Of a stretch of DNA of 64,000 nt, positions 52,108 through 63,595 are shown piece after piece. Each line of letters starts with the position of its first letter. The first letter of the stretch is position 1. The stretch is from contig NZ_CP158374.1 in NCBI RefSeq assembly GCF_040267705.1, forward strand, positions 124,001 through 188,000. The letters are read 5' to 3'. Under the pieces are notes generated by a model, which saw only the letters and a list, made by a program, of their open reading frames with translations, had not been told where the DNA came from and did not search any database. The DNA is from Agromyces sp. G08B096. Its GTDB lineage: Bacteria; Actinomycetota; Actinomycetes; Actinomycetales; Microbacteriaceae. Position numbers and translations under genes: made by a program.

Positions 52108-53136
52108 TCAGGCGGTCGTCGGCTCCCAGCCGAGGCTCGGCGCGACGTGCTCGGCGAACGCGGCGACGAGGCGCAGGTTGAACTCCACGCCCAGCTGGCT
52201 CGGGATGGTCAGCATCAGCGTGTCGGCCGACCGGATCGCGGCATCCCGCTGCAGTTGCTCGACCAGTTTGTCCGGCGTCGCCGCGTAGGTCTTGCCGAAC
52301 GTCGAGCGGATGCCGTCGATCATGCCGACGCCGTCGCCGTCCTGGCGCCCGCCGAAGTACAGCTCGTCCTCCGCGGTCGTGATGGGGAAGATCGAGCGGC
52401 TCACCGACACCCGCGGCTCGCCCGGGGGGCCGGCCTCGCGCCAGGCTGCGCGGAAGGCCTCGATCTGCTGCGCCTGCAGCTCGTCGAACGGGAGGCCCCG
52501 GTCCTCGGTGAGCAGCGTCGAGGACATCAGATTCACCCCGACGCGGCCCGCCCACTCGGCGGAATCGCGGTTGCCCGCACCCCACCAGATCCGCGAGCGA
52601 AGCCCGGGCGAGTACGGCTCGATGCGCTGCATCCCGTGGCCGCCGCCGAACTGCGACGACGGGTCGCGCTCGGCGAGGCCCTCGCCCTCGATCGCCTGCA
52701 GGAAGCGCGCGAAGTGATCGCGCGCGAGGTCCGCGCCCCGCGGGTCGGTCGACCCCGTGTAGCCGAACGCCTCGTAGCCCCGGATCACGGTCTCGGGTGA
52801 CCCCCGGCTGACGCCGAGCGCCAGCCGCCCGCCCGAGATGAGGTCGACGGCCGCCGCCTCCTCGGCGAGGTGCAGCGGGTTCTCGTAGCGCATGTCGACG
52901 ACGCCCGTGCCCATCTCGATGCGCTCGGTGCGGGCCGCGATCGCCGCGAGCAGCGGCATCGGCGACGCCTGCTGGCGCGCGAAGTGGTGCACGCGGAAGT
53001 AGACGCCGTTCACGCCCAGGTCGTCCATGCCCTGGGCGAGGTCGATGGCCTGCAGCATCGAGTCGGCCGCGGAGAGCTCGCGCCCACCGCCCAGGGGACC
53101 GTAATGGCCGAACGAGAGGGTTCCGAAGCTCCGCAT
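52108..53136 (-). CDS. LLM-class flavin-dependent oxidoreductase
   Basis: 342-residue TIM-barrel enzyme of the luciferase-like family, using FMN or F420. SFGHYGPL at the start, MGTGVVDMRYENPLHLAEEA and LGVSRGSPETVIRGYEAFGY are the flavin-binding barrel segments, and WGAGNRDSAEWAGRVGVNLM the later loop. Whether it uses FMN or F420 is undecided. It converges on the dienelactone hydrolase gene; 5' side faces the clpB promoter region. Confidence 0.88.
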   Translation of the reverse strand: MRSFGTLSFGHYGPLGGGRELSAADSMLQAIDLAQGMDDLGVNGVYFRVHHFARQQASPMPLLAAIAARTERIEMGTGVVDMRYENPLHLAEEAAAVDLISGGRLALGVSRGSPETVIRGYEAFGYTGSTDPRGADLARDHFARFLQAIEGEGLAERDPSSQFGGGHGMQRIEPYSPGLRSRIWWGAGNRDSAEWAGRVGVNLMSSTLLTEDRGLPFDELQAQQIEAFRAAWREAGPPGEPRVSVSRSIFPITTAEDELYFGGRQDGDGVGMIDGIRSTFGKTYAATPDKLVEQLQRDAAIRSADTLMLTIPSQLGVEFNLRLVAAFAEHVAPSLGWEPTTA

Positions 53137-53239
53137 GCCTGTTCCAACGCCGGCCCCGCGCGGCGCATTCCAGGCAGCCCTGGTGGGGGCGGGGCATCCG
53201 GTCTAGCGTGAATCGCGGGGGAGATTCCGCGGGGGATGC

Positions 53240-53265
53240 GGAATACCAGCCGTTCTCGCAAAGTT
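53240..53265 (+). promoter_or_regulatory. SigR/SigH-type promoter of clpB (GGAAT-N18-GTT)
   Basis: GGAAT at 53240-53244 and GTT at 53263-53265 are exactly 18 bases apart, as in the dnaK promoter, and the 10 bases from GGAAT onward (GGAATACCAG) are identical in both. The GTT starts the HAIR operator. Confidence 0.72.
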
Positions 53266-53283
53266 GAGTTGACTAGACTCAAG
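53263..53283. promoter_or_regulatory. HAIR operator for HspR upstream of clpB
   Basis: GTTGAGT-N7-ACTCAAG matches the HspR consensus at 13 of 14 arm positions, the one change (C to G) supplying the GTT of the stress promoter. A TAGACT box within it (53274-53279) could also serve as a housekeeping -10. Confidence 0.88.
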
Positions 53284-53305
53284 TCTTGAACGAAGGGATC
53301 ACCGC

Positions 53306-55555
<2,250 letters not shown>

Positions 55556-55572
55556 GTCGGTGCGCGAGCCGG

Positions 55573-55601
55573 GCCCGCCCGCCGGTCAGTCGCGGGCGGG
55601 C
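55573..55601. terminator. Bidirectional hairpin between clpB and the MFS gene
   Basis: A perfect 10-bp stem (55573-55582 with 55592-55601) around a nine-base loop; the loop contains the MFS stop codon. Confidence 0.55.
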
Positions 55602-56857
55602 TCGGGCTCGGCGGTGATGCCGTTGGCGTGGGCCGGGAGCCGGCGCTCGAGGGCGAACGCGAGGGCGCAGATGCCGACGCAGCTCAGCACCATGATCGCG
55701 ATGTACCAGGCGTCGAGGTCGTGGTCGAGGAGGAGCCCGGCGACGACCGGCCCCGTGATGGTGCCCGCCTGGAACGCCGCGGAGTTGATGGCGTTGTAAC
55801 GGCCGCGGTTCCGGTCGGAGGCGAGGTCGTTGTAGACCGCGGGCACGGTCGGCTGCATGAGGGTCTCGCCGAAGGCGAAGACGCCCATGAACGCGAGCAC
55901 GCCGACGGCCGCCGCGATACTGCCCGGCAGCAGCCCGGCGGCGCCGAGGACGAGCCACGAGGCCGCCCACACCAGAGCCATGACCCACATGACGCGGGTG
56001 CGCCGCTTGCCCGTGATGTGCTTCAACACCGTGAACTGGAGCAGCACGATGACGGCCGTGTTGACGGCGAACGCGAACCCGATGGTCTGCGTCGACACCT
56101 CGGCGACCTGGCGGGCGAAGGCCGGGAAGCCGGCCTCCATCTGCCCGTAGCCCATGAACACCGCGAGGAAGGACAGCAGGGTCATCCACCGGATCGCGGG
56201 CTGGCGCAGGATCTCGCGGTACCCGACGGTGGGCGCCGCCTCGGCATCGTCGTCGGGGTCGACGTGGCTGCGGACGTGGCGGAGCGGCCCGAGCAGCAGC
56301 GCCACGGGGATGAGGCAGCTGATCGCGTCGGCGAGGAAGATCGCGGTGAACGTCTCTGGGGCGTCGACGTCGACGAAGAACCCGCCGAGGATGCCGCCGA
56401 CCCCGATGCCGAGGTTCACGAGGGCGAAGTTCACGCCGAAGTACTGCTGCCGGAGGTCGCCCTCGACGACCGTGGCGATGAGCGCGTTGAAGCCCGGCCA
56501 GGAGACGCCGAAGTTCACCCCGATGAGGACGAGGGCCACGGCGGCCACGGCGGGGTGGGTGGCGAAGGCGAGCAGGGTGCAGCCGGCGATCATCGCGGCG
56601 AGGCCGACGAGCAGCACCCGGCGTGCGCCGTACCGGTCGATGAGCGTGCCGCCCGGGCCGGTGACGACGAGGCCGACGACGGCGATGACGCTCATCAGCG
56701 CGCCGGACAGCCCGAGGTCGAACCCGCGCACCTCGTGCAGGTAGATGATCGTGAACGGCAGGGTGAGCCCGCGGCCCAGGGTCTGGATCGCGACGGTGGA
56801 CAGGAGCCAGCGCCCCTCGGTGGGGAGGGCGCGCCAGAAGGAACCGATGCCGAGCAC
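55586..56857 (-). CDS. DHA1-type MFS transporter
   Basis: About 423 residues, twelve segments. SLSGALM-like segment 2 leads into GPGGTLIDRYGARRVLLVGL, the motif A loop between segments 2 and 3; GVNFGVSWPGFNALIATVVE and GRYNAINSAAFQAGTITGPV are matching half repeats. Similar carriers include MdtG/MdtH drug exporters. The GTG at 56857 is preferred because CAGACT lies six bases upstream; a GTG at 56875 would add six residues. Convergent with clpB. Confidence 0.88.
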   Translation of the reverse strand: MLGIGSFWRALPTEGRWLLSTVAIQTLGRGLTLPFTIIYLHEVRGFDLGLSGALMSVIAVVGLVVTGPGGTLIDRYGARRVLLVGLAAMIAGCTLLAFATHPAVAAVALVLIGVNFGVSWPGFNALIATVVEGDLRQQYFGVNFALVNLGIGVGGILGGFFVDVDAPETFTAIFLADAISCLIPVALLLGPLRHVRSHVDPDDDAEAAPTVGYREILRQPAIRWMTLLSFLAVFMGYGQMEAGFPAFARQVAEVSTQTIGFAFAVNTAVIVLLQFTVLKHITGKRRTRVMWVMALVWAASWLVLGAAGLLPGSIAAAVGVLAFMGVFAFGETLMQPTVPAVYNDLASDRNRGRYNAINSAAFQAGTITGPVVAGLLLDHDLDAWYIAIMVLSCVGICALAFALERRLPAHANGITAEPEPARD

Positions 56858-56863
56858 CAATGC

Positions 56864-56869
56864 AGTCTG
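56864..56869 (-). promoter_or_regulatory. -10-like box CAGACT of the MFS gene, leaderless geometry
   Basis: CAGACT on the minus strand lies six bases before the GTG at 56857. Confidence 0.35.
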
Positions 56870-56937
56870 CCGCACGCCGCCGACATCGGCACATCGCCGG
56901 CCGGGCCGCCAGGCACGGCCCGTTCACCCGCGGCGTC

Positions 56938-56943
56938 TACGCT
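56938..56943 (+). promoter_or_regulatory. -10 box TACGCT of the carboxylesterase gene, leaderless geometry
   Basis: TACGCT lies exactly six bases before the ATG at 56950. Confidence 0.5.
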
Positions 56944-56949
56944 GCCGGC

Positions 56950-58509
56950 ATGCGGGTTCGGGGCAGCGGTGCGGGCGATCGCCCCGTCGCCGAGACGTCG
57001 GCCGGAGCGGTCCGCGGCCTCCGGCGCGACGGGGTGCGCGTGTGGCGGGGCATCCCGTACGCGGACTCGACGGCGGGCCCGCACCGGTTCCGCGGCCCGC
57101 GACCGGCGCCCGCGTGGCCGGGCATCCGCGACGCGTCGAGGTTCGGACCGGTGGCCCCCCAGCTGCGTCGCGGCCAGTTCATCGGCGCCGCGGCGCACCT
57201 GCCGAGAAGCGAGGACTGCCTGAGCGTCAACGTCGTCGCCCCCGACGGCGCGCCGCCCGCGAACGGATGGCCCGTCATGGTGTTCCTCCACGGCGGCGGC
57301 TACAGCGTCGGCTCGTCGGGCGAGTACCCGCGGCAGGGCGAGCGGCTGGCCCGGCGCCACGGGATCGTCTACGTCAGCTGCAACTACCGCCTGGGCGCGC
57401 TCGGATGGCTCGACCTGCGGGCGTACTCGACGCCGGGGCATCCCATCGAGGCGAATCTCGGCCTCCGCGACCAGGTGGCCGCGCTCGAGTGGGTGCGCCG
57501 CGAGATCCGCGGCTTCGGCGGCGACCCCGAGCGCGTCACCCTGTTCGGCGAGTCCGCCGGGGGCAACTCGGTGACGACCCTGCTCACGGTGCCGGCCGCC
57601 GAGGGACTGTTCGCGCGGGCCATCGCGCAGAGCGCACCCGCGAACGCCGTCTATGCGACCGACGTCGCGCAGGGCTGGGCGGGGGAGTACGTGCGGCTGC
57701 TCAGCCGGATCGTCGACGACGACGACCTCGACAGCGAATCGCGATCGGATGCCGCGGCCATGCTCCGTTCGGCGCATCCGATGCAGCTCGCCGAGGCGAC
57801 GACGGCGCTCACGATCCGCACCCCCGACGAGCAGCCGGGAACGATCGCGCTCGCGCCCGTCATCGACGGCGAGTTCCTGCCGATGCGGCCGCTCGACGCG
57901 TTCCGCGACGGGGTCGCGCACCGGGTGCCGCTCATCATCGGCACGAACGACCGCGAGGGGTCGCTGTTCGAGGGGCGCATCGACATCCTCCCGACGACGA
58001 AGCCGCGCATCCGGGCGATCTTCGCCAACACCGGCAAGCGCGCGCGGAAGGAGATCAAGCGCCAGTACCCGGGGCTGCCCGCCCGGCGCCCGGCGGCGGA
58101 TTTCGCGGGCGATTTCACGTTCTGGTTCCCGAGCGTGAAGGTCGCCGAGCGGCACTCGCGGTTCGCGCCGACGTGGTGCTACCGGTTCGACGCGGCGCCG
58201 CGGACGGCGCGGCTGCTCGGCCTCGACGCCACCCACGGACTCGAGCTGTTCGCGCTCTTCGAGAAGTTCGACACCCCCGTGGGCGTCGGGCTCACGCTCC
58301 TCGGGGGCCGGCGGATGTTCCGCACGGTCGGCCGTCGCATGCAGGCGCACTGGGCGGCACTCGCCGCGACCGGCGAGCCCGGCCCCGGCTGGCCGCGGTA
58401 CGACGAGCTCGACCGCCGCACGCTCGTCTTCGATCGGAGCGACCGGGTCGAGCCCGACCCGCGGCGCGGGCGACGGCTCGCCTGGCAGGCGTTCGTGCCC
58501 CACGTGTGA
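56950..58509 (+). CDS. Carboxylesterase family protein (type B)
   Basis: 519-residue serine esterase. VWRGIPYADSTAGPHRFRGP and SEDCLSVNVVAP begin the fold, VFLHGGGYSVGSSG is the oxyanion loop, FGESAGGNSVTTLL holds the nucleophile Ser, and NDREGSLFEG the acid region; the His lies in the THGLELFALF stretch. No signal peptide, so it is cytoplasmic. Substrate range of type B esterases is broad. It converges on the surface-protein gene. Confidence 0.9.
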   Translation: MRVRGSGAGDRPVAETSAGAVRGLRRDGVRVWRGIPYADSTAGPHRFRGPRPAPAWPGIRDASRFGPVAPQLRRGQFIGAAAHLPRSEDCLSVNVVAPDGAPPANGWPVMVFLHGGGYSVGSSGEYPRQGERLARRHGIVYVSCNYRLGALGWLDLRAYSTPGHPIEANLGLRDQVAALEWVRREIRGFGGDPERVTLFGESAGGNSVTTLLTVPAAEGLFARAIAQSAPANAVYATDVAQGWAGEYVRLLSRIVDDDDLDSESRSDAAAMLRSAHPMQLAEATTALTIRTPDEQPGTIALAPVIDGEFLPMRPLDAFRDGVAHRVPLIIGTNDREGSLFEGRIDILPTTKPRIRAIFANTGKRARKEIKRQYPGLPARRPAADFAGDFTFWFPSVKVAERHSRFAPTWCYRFDAAPRTARLLGLDATHGLELFALFEKFDTPVGVGLTLLGGRRMFRTVGRRMQAHWAALAATGEPGPGWPRYDELDRRTLVFDRSDRVEPDPRRGRRLAWQAFVPHV

Positions 58510-58532
58510 GGGCAGGCGCGCGGCTCCCGGGC

Positions 58533-61500
58533 TCAGACCCGGCGGCGCCGGCGGGCGAGCCCGGTCGCCGCGAGCCCCGCGCCCGTCGCCGCGAGCATGA
58601 CCGCGGCCGCGAGCGCGAGCCACGGCTCGACCCCCGTGCCGGCGAGCCCGCCCGAGCCGCCGCCGGAGTCGCCGTCGGACCCGCCGTCCGACCCGCCGCC
58701 ACCTGGCGGCCCGACGGGCGGGGTCGGCTGCGGGGCATCCTCGTGCGTGTTCGTGATCGTGCACGTCACCGAGACGTCCTCGGCGACGAGCATGACGAGG
58801 TCGGGCGCCTCGAACTCGCCGCCGTCGCACGACCACTCGGATGCCGCGTACTCGTCGGCGCCCGCCGCATCCGACGCCTCGGCGAGGCGGAAGGTGCCGT
58901 CCTCGACGGGGTAGGCCGTCACCGCGGGATCGCCGGTGACGCCCGAGCCGGTGCGGGCGGGGTCGTCGACCTCGGTCCATGAGAGCGTCCAGTCCTCGGC
59001 GCTCAGCTCGCCGCCGACGACCTCCTTCACCAGCGTGAGCCGGGGCGGGTCGAAGACGTTCGTGACGGTGCAGGTGACGTCGTCGCCCGCCTCGAGGGCG
59101 AGGATGTCGCCGTCGAGGTCGGCCGCGTCGAACCCGGTGCCCGTGCACGTCCACTCCGTCGCGGCGTAGTCGATCGACGGGGGCGGGGCATCCGGATTCA
59201 CGGCCTCACCGAGCAGGTACGACCCGGCGGTGACCGGCTGCGCGACGATGTCGGGGCTCCCGCCCGCGCCGGAGACGTCCGTGCCGCCGGCCTCGCCCTG
59301 CCCCTCGGCGGAGACCACCCAGTTCGACGGCACCCCGCCGGGTCCGTCGGGCCCGTCGTCCACGACCTTGACGAGGGTGAGCACCGGCGGGGTGTACACG
59401 TTCGTCGCGGCGCAGGTGACGTCGACGCCGAGCGGCAGTTCGATCGCGGGCACCGAGCCGACGGGCACGACGACCGGGTCGAAGCCCTCGCCGGTGCAGA
59501 CCCACGCGCCGAGCAGGTAATCGGCCGTGCCGGGCCCGGTCGGCGTCTCGGCGAGCACGTGGACGCCCGCGTCGACCTCGGTGGCGGGCACGCCGCCCGC
59601 GCCGGCGATGGTGCCCGAGGTGCCGGTGGCCGAGAGCGTCCAGTCGGCGGCCGTGGCCGTGCCGCCCTGCACGACCTTCTGCAGCGCGAGCGTCGGCGGG
59701 ATGGGCGTGTTCGTGGCGGTGCAGATCGCGACGTCGCCGTAGCGGAGGGTCGCGGTCTCGGTCGCGGGGTCGAAGCTCGTGCCGGTGCAGTCCCACGACA
59801 CGTCGTACCCCTGCGGTCCGTCCTCGCTGAAGACGTACTCCCCGGTCGGGGTGACGAGGTTCGTGACGCCGGGCGTGGCAGAGAGGCCGGCGAAGGCGGC
59901 GTTGCCCGGGCCGCGCGTCTTCAGGGTGAAGTCGGCCACCGTCGCCGTGCTGCCCGGCGCGTCGACGAGCTCCTTCACGAGCGTGATCCTCGGCGCGATC
60001 GCGGCATTGGTCACCTGACACATCGCGTCGACGCCGCCGGTGACCGTGAAGGTGTCGTCGTCGACGCGGGTCGTGCCGCTGCAGGTCCAGCCGAGCGACT
60101 CATATCCGGCGGGGCCGTCCTCCGAGAGGGTCCAGGTCGAGCCCGCGGGGACGGGCACCCGGGTGACCGACGGCTCGTCCATGGCTCCCGAGAAGCTCGA
60201 CGCGTCGGAGGTCGCGGTGAGCGTCCAGTCGGTCGGCGCGTCGGGGAAGCCGAACTCGGCGAGCAGCTGCTTGCGGAGCGTGAGCGTGGACTGGGTCCAC
60301 CGATTCACGACCGTGCAGGTGACGGACTCGTCGCCGGGCGGAACCTCGACGACGTCGCCCGTCGAGACGATCTCGCCGGTGTCGTCGAGGACGCACTGCC
60401 ACTCGCCGGCCGAGTAGAGGGCGGCGTCGGCCGCGGCGCTCGACTCCGAGAGCGTGTACGCACCGGGGTCCACCGCCACGAAGGTCACTGCGTCGGAACC
60501 GCCCGCGCCGCTGACGGCCGTGGGGCCGGCGGCCGACAGCGTCCAGTCGCCGGGGACGAGCGTGCCGCCGCCGCCGTTCACGACCTGCTTCACGAGGCTG
60601 AGGTGCGGCTGCACCGCGTCGTTCTCGATCCGGCAGACGACCTCTTCGCCGGCCGCCACGGTCGCGGCGGTCACGAAGCCGTCGCTGTTCGAGCAGTCCC
60701 AGCCGGCGGTCGTGTAGCCGAGGGTCGGGCCCGACTCCGCGAGCGCGAACTCGCCCGCGGCCACCGGGGTGCGCGTGACCTCGGGTGTTCCGGTGACCCC
60801 CGCGATCGAGTCATCCGTGCTCGTGGCGCTCAGCGTCCACGCGGTGGGCGGCTGGGCGCCGACGACGACCTTCTCGAGCGTCAGCCATCCGCCGGTGAAG
60901 TCGTTCACGATGGTGCAGACCACATCGACGGCGCCCGCGACCTCGACGGCGCCCGCGGTGACCGGCACGGGCTGCCCCGACACGTGATCGACGCACGTCC
61001 ACTCGCCGGCCGCGTACCCGGCCGGACCGTCCTCGGCGAGTTCGTACGTGCCGGGAGCGACGCCCACGTGACTCACCTCGTGCGACCCGCTCGCGCCGCT
61101 GATGCCGGCGGTGGGGCCATCGGCCGTGAGGGTCCACGCGGCCGGATCGTCGAGCGGAGCGCCGGCAGGCCCGGTGACCTCTTTCACGAGCGTGAGCTGC
61201 GGCAGCTGGGCCGAGTTCACGACGGTGCAGGTGATCTGCTGATCGAGGCCGACCTCGATCACGTCACCGTCGGCGACCGGCACGTCCTCGCCGCTCGTGG
61301 CATCCACGCAGGTCCAGCCGAGCGACGTGTATCCGGAGCCGCCGTTCGACTCGCTCAGCCGGTACTCGCCGATGCGGACGTCCGCCTGCACGCCGGTGGT
61401 GCCGACGACGTTCGTCGGTCCCTGCGCGTGCAACGTCCACCTCGAAGCGGGCGCCGTGCCGCCGCGCACCTCTTTCACCAGGGTGAGTGTGGACTGGACG

Positions 61501-61922
61501 GCCACGTTCTCGACGGTGCAGGTGACCTGGGCGTCCTCGGCGAGGGTGACGGTGGGCGTCGGGTCGGTGAAGACGCCGAGGCTGCCGCAGTCCCAGTTGA
61601 CGAACCGGTACCCGGGCGGGGTCAGCTCGGTCTCGATCTCGGAGATGACGTAGGTGCCGGCCGGCACGACCTCGCTCTGGATGCCGTTCAGCCCCTGCCC
61701 GCGGAACGTCTCGCCCGTCTCGACGTTCACGGCCTGCACGTCCCATGCGCCACGGTCGCCGAAGCTCGCGCCGGTGTCGAGGTTCTCGATGCGTTTGAAG
61801 AGCGAGAGCCGCGCCTCACCGGCCGCGGCGGCCGGCGACGAGGCGGCGAGGATTCCTCCGCCCACGAGGGCGACTGCGATCGCGGCGGCTGCCGCGCGCA
61901 TCGTGCGTCGTCGGGCGTGCAT
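58533..61922 (-). CDS. Sortase-anchored surface protein with ten CnaB-like repeats
   Basis: 1129 residues. Signal peptide (to about residue 34, ending AAAA), ten repeats of 90-110 residues, a Gly/Ser/Asp linker, then LAGTG, a hydrophobic segment and RRRRRV: a class E sortase LAxTG anchor. Every repeat keeps Lys in its first strand (as in LTLVKEV), Glu in a central strand (as in LAE or LSE), a W-x-C and a final C-x-x-x-N. Lys, Glu and Asn are the residues that form and catalyse isopeptide bonds in CnaB domains; the two Cys could add a disulfide. AGGGGGAGG precedes the ATG. Role: adhesin or stalk, inferred. Confidence 0.85.
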   Translation of the reverse strand: MHARRRTMRAAAAAIAVALVGGGILAASSPAAAAGEARLSLFKRIENLDTGASFGDRGAWDVQAVNVETGETFRGQGLNGIQSEVVPAGTYVISEIETELTPPGYRFVNWDCGSLGVFTDPTPTVTLAEDAQVTCTVENVAVQSTLTLVKEVRGGTAPASRWTLHAQGPTNVVGTTGVQADVRIGEYRLSESNGGSGYTSLGWTCVDATSGEDVPVADGDVIEVGLDQQITCTVVNSAQLPQLTLVKEVTGPAGAPLDDPAAWTLTADGPTAGISGASGSHEVSHVGVAPGTYELAEDGPAGYAAGEWTCVDHVSGQPVPVTAGAVEVAGAVDVVCTIVNDFTGGWLTLEKVVVGAQPPTAWTLSATSTDDSIAGVTGTPEVTRTPVAAGEFALAESGPTLGYTTAGWDCSNSDGFVTAATVAAGEEVVCRIENDAVQPHLSLVKQVVNGGGGTLVPGDWTLSAAGPTAVSGAGGSDAVTFVAVDPGAYTLSESSAAADAALYSAGEWQCVLDDTGEIVSTGDVVEVPPGDESVTCTVVNRWTQSTLTLRKQLLAEFGFPDAPTDWTLTATSDASSFSGAMDEPSVTRVPVPAGSTWTLSEDGPAGYESLGWTCSGTTRVDDDTFTVTGGVDAMCQVTNAAIAPRITLVKELVDAPGSTATVADFTLKTRGPGNAAFAGLSATPGVTNLVTPTGEYVFSEDGPQGYDVSWDCTGTSFDPATETATLRYGDVAICTATNTPIPPTLALQKVVQGGTATAADWTLSATGTSGTIAGAGGVPATEVDAGVHVLAETPTGPGTADYLLGAWVCTGEGFDPVVVPVGSVPAIELPLGVDVTCAATNVYTPPVLTLVKVVDDGPDGPGGVPSNWVVSAEGQGEAGGTDVSGAGGSPDIVAQPVTAGSYLLGEAVNPDAPPPSIDYAATEWTCTGTGFDAADLDGDILALEAGDDVTCTVTNVFDPPRLTLVKEVVGGELSAEDWTLSWTEVDDPARTGSGVTGDPAVTAYPVEDGTFRLAEASDAAGADEYAASEWSCDGGEFEAPDLVMLVAEDVSVTCTITNTHEDAPQPTPPVGPPGGGGSDGGSDGDSGGGSGGLAGTGVEPWLALAAAVMLAATGAGLAATGLARRRRRV

Positions 61923-61966
61923 CGAACCTCCCCCTGATGCCGGGGCGGTTCGGTCCCGGCACCTCC

Positions 61967-61972
61967 ACCGTA
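61967..61972 (-). promoter_or_regulatory. -10 box TACGGT of the surface-protein gene
   Basis: TACGGT on the minus strand gives a leader of about 38 bases, which contains AGGGGGAGG just before the ATG at 61922. Confidence 0.4.
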
Positions 61973-62067
61973 CGCGGAGCGCGGCGGGACGTCACGTGCG
62001 ATCTCGGCGACGCCCTGCGGCGCCGCACGCCCGCGGTCCGGGCCTCCCGGGCGGGGTGACACCGTTC

Positions 62068-62073
62068 TAGGCT
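62068..62073 (+). promoter_or_regulatory. -10 box TAGGCT of the alcohol dehydrogenase gene, leaderless geometry
   Basis: TAGGCT lies exactly six bases before the ATG at 62080. Confidence 0.5.
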
Positions 62074-62079
62074 CATCCC

Positions 62080-63129
62080 ATGCTCGCCACCGTCATCCAC
62101 GCCGCCCGCGACATCCGCGTCGATCACGTTCCCGACCCCGTCCTCTCCACCGGTCGCGACGCGATCGTGAAGGTCGTCGCGGCGTGCGTGTGCGGATCCG
62201 ACCTCTGGCCGTACCGGGGCATCACGCCCACGCGTGAGCCGCACCGCATCGGCCACGAGTTCGTCGGCGTCGTCGAGGCCGTCGGCGACGAGGTCGAGCG
62301 TGTGAACGTCGGCGACTTCGTGATCGCCCCGTTCTACGTGTGCGACAACACGTGCGTGAACTGCCGAAACGGCGTCTCGACGTCGTGCCTGCACGGCGGC
62401 TGGTGGGGCGGCGACGACCGCGACGGCGGGTTCGCCGACGGCGGGCAGGGTGAGCGCGTGCGGGTGCCGCTCGCCGACGGGACGCTCGTCGTCGTCCCCG
62501 GCCCGGTGGCCGACGAGGAGGTGCCCGGCCTCCTGACCCTCGCCGACGTCATGGGCACCGGCCACCACGCGGCGGTGTCGGCCGGCGTCCGCGAGGGCAG
62601 CACGGTCGCGGTCGTCGGCGACGGCGCGGTCGGACTCTGCGCGGTCATCGCGGCGCGCCGGCTCGGGGCATCCGTCGTCATCGCGATGTCGCGGCACCGC
62701 GAGCGGCAGGACCTCGCACGCGAGTTCGGCGCGACCCACATCGTCGCCGAGCGCGGCACCGCAGGGGTGACCGCGGTCCGCGAGCTCACGGGCGGCATCG
62801 GCGCCGACTGCGTGCTCGAGTGCGTCGGGACGAAGGAGTCGATGGACCAGGCGATCCGGTCGGCGCGTCCGGGCGGGATGGTCGGCTACGTCGGCGTGCC
62901 GAATGGCGGCCCAGAGCTGCCGGTGCGCCGGCTGTTCGACACCAATGTCGGCGTCAACGGCGGGGTGGCGCCGGTGCGCGGCTACATCGAGGAGCTGCTG
63001 CCCGACGTGCGGTCCGGCGCGATCCGGCCGGGTCGGGTCTTCGACCTCGAGCTGCCGCTCGCCGACGCCGCCGAGGCGTACGCCGCCATGGACGAGCGCC
63101 GCGCGATCAAGGTGCTGCTGCGGCCGTGA
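62080..63129 (+). CDS. Zinc-dependent alcohol dehydrogenase family protein
   Basis: 349-residue medium-chain dehydrogenase. CVCGSDLWPYRG gives the first catalytic-zinc Cys, RIGHEFVGVVE the His-Glu pair, and FYVCDNTCVNCRNGVSTSC the structural-zinc Cys cluster. VAVVGDGAVGLCAVIAARRL is the NAD(P)-binding loop. Many close relatives are annotated as glutathione-independent formaldehyde or generic alcohol dehydrogenases; substrate undecided. Its stop overlaps the start of the PPOX gene (GTGA), so the two belong together. Confidence 0.9.
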   Translation: MLATVIHAARDIRVDHVPDPVLSTGRDAIVKVVAACVCGSDLWPYRGITPTREPHRIGHEFVGVVEAVGDEVERVNVGDFVIAPFYVCDNTCVNCRNGVSTSCLHGGWWGGDDRDGGFADGGQGERVRVPLADGTLVVVPGPVADEEVPGLLTLADVMGTGHHAAVSAGVREGSTVAVVGDGAVGLCAVIAARRLGASVVIAMSRHRERQDLAREFGATHIVAERGTAGVTAVRELTGGIGADCVLECVGTKESMDQAIRSARPGGMVGYVGVPNGGPELPVRRLFDTNVGVNGGVAPVRGYIEELLPDVRSGAIRPGRVFDLELPLADAAEAYAAMDERRAIKVLLRP

Positions 63130-63559
63130 CCGGAACGGCTGAGCGGATGCCTCCCATGCGGGCGCTGTCCGGGCGCGTCGCCGATCGGCTCGAGCGCGAG
63201 ACGGTGATGTGGTTCACGACGGTGAACGGACGCGGCACACCGGTGCCGACGCCCGTCTGGTTCGTGCGGACCGGCGACGAGTTGCTGCTGCTGTCGCAGC
63301 CGGGCACGCCGAAGCTCGCGAACCTCGCCCGCAATCCGCGCGTCGCCTGCACTTCAACACCGGTGACGACGGCAACGACGTGGCGGTGTTCACCGGCACG
63401 GCCCGGGTCGGCGAGGAGCCGCTCGACGATGCGGACTGGCGGGTCTACGCGGAGAAGTACGCGGCGGAGTTCGCGCCCATCGGGATGACGCCGGAGGAGT
63501 ACCGGGCGAGCTACTCGGTGCCGGTCCGGGTCTCGGTGGAGCGCGTCCGCTCCTGGTGA
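63126..63559 (+). pseudogene. F420-dependent PPOX-type oxidoreductase (TIGR03667), frameshifted
   Basis: The first frame from GTG 63126 encodes VADRLERETVMWFTTVNGRG and NLARNPRVA, the start of a TIGR03667 flavin/F420-binding barrel; the rest (LHFNTGDDGNDVAVFTGTAR, then YAEKYAAEF and SVPVRVSVERV) continues in another frame to 63559. One missing C in the CC at 63346-63347 explains the break: with CCC the reading is VALHFNTG. This is either a real recent inactivation or a sequencing error in a short C run. Coupled to the upstream dehydrogenase by GTGA. Confidence 0.85.
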
Positions 63560-63589
63560 CGGCTGGGGCGGCGGGTGCCGCCCCAGCCG
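63560..63589. terminator. Bidirectional terminator between the PPOX and NmrA genes
   Basis: A perfect 13-bp stem (63560-63572 with 63577-63589) and a four-base loop between convergent stop codons. Confidence 0.8.
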
Positions 63590-63595
63590 CGTCGA

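Noticed and set aside
53236-53289. 17-codon ORF ([17 protein letters not shown]) ahead of clpB with GGGGG before its ATG and TAGCGT at 53203
   Set aside because: Starts upstream of the expected SigR start point and is made up of the HAIR operator itself; coding is more likely accidental.
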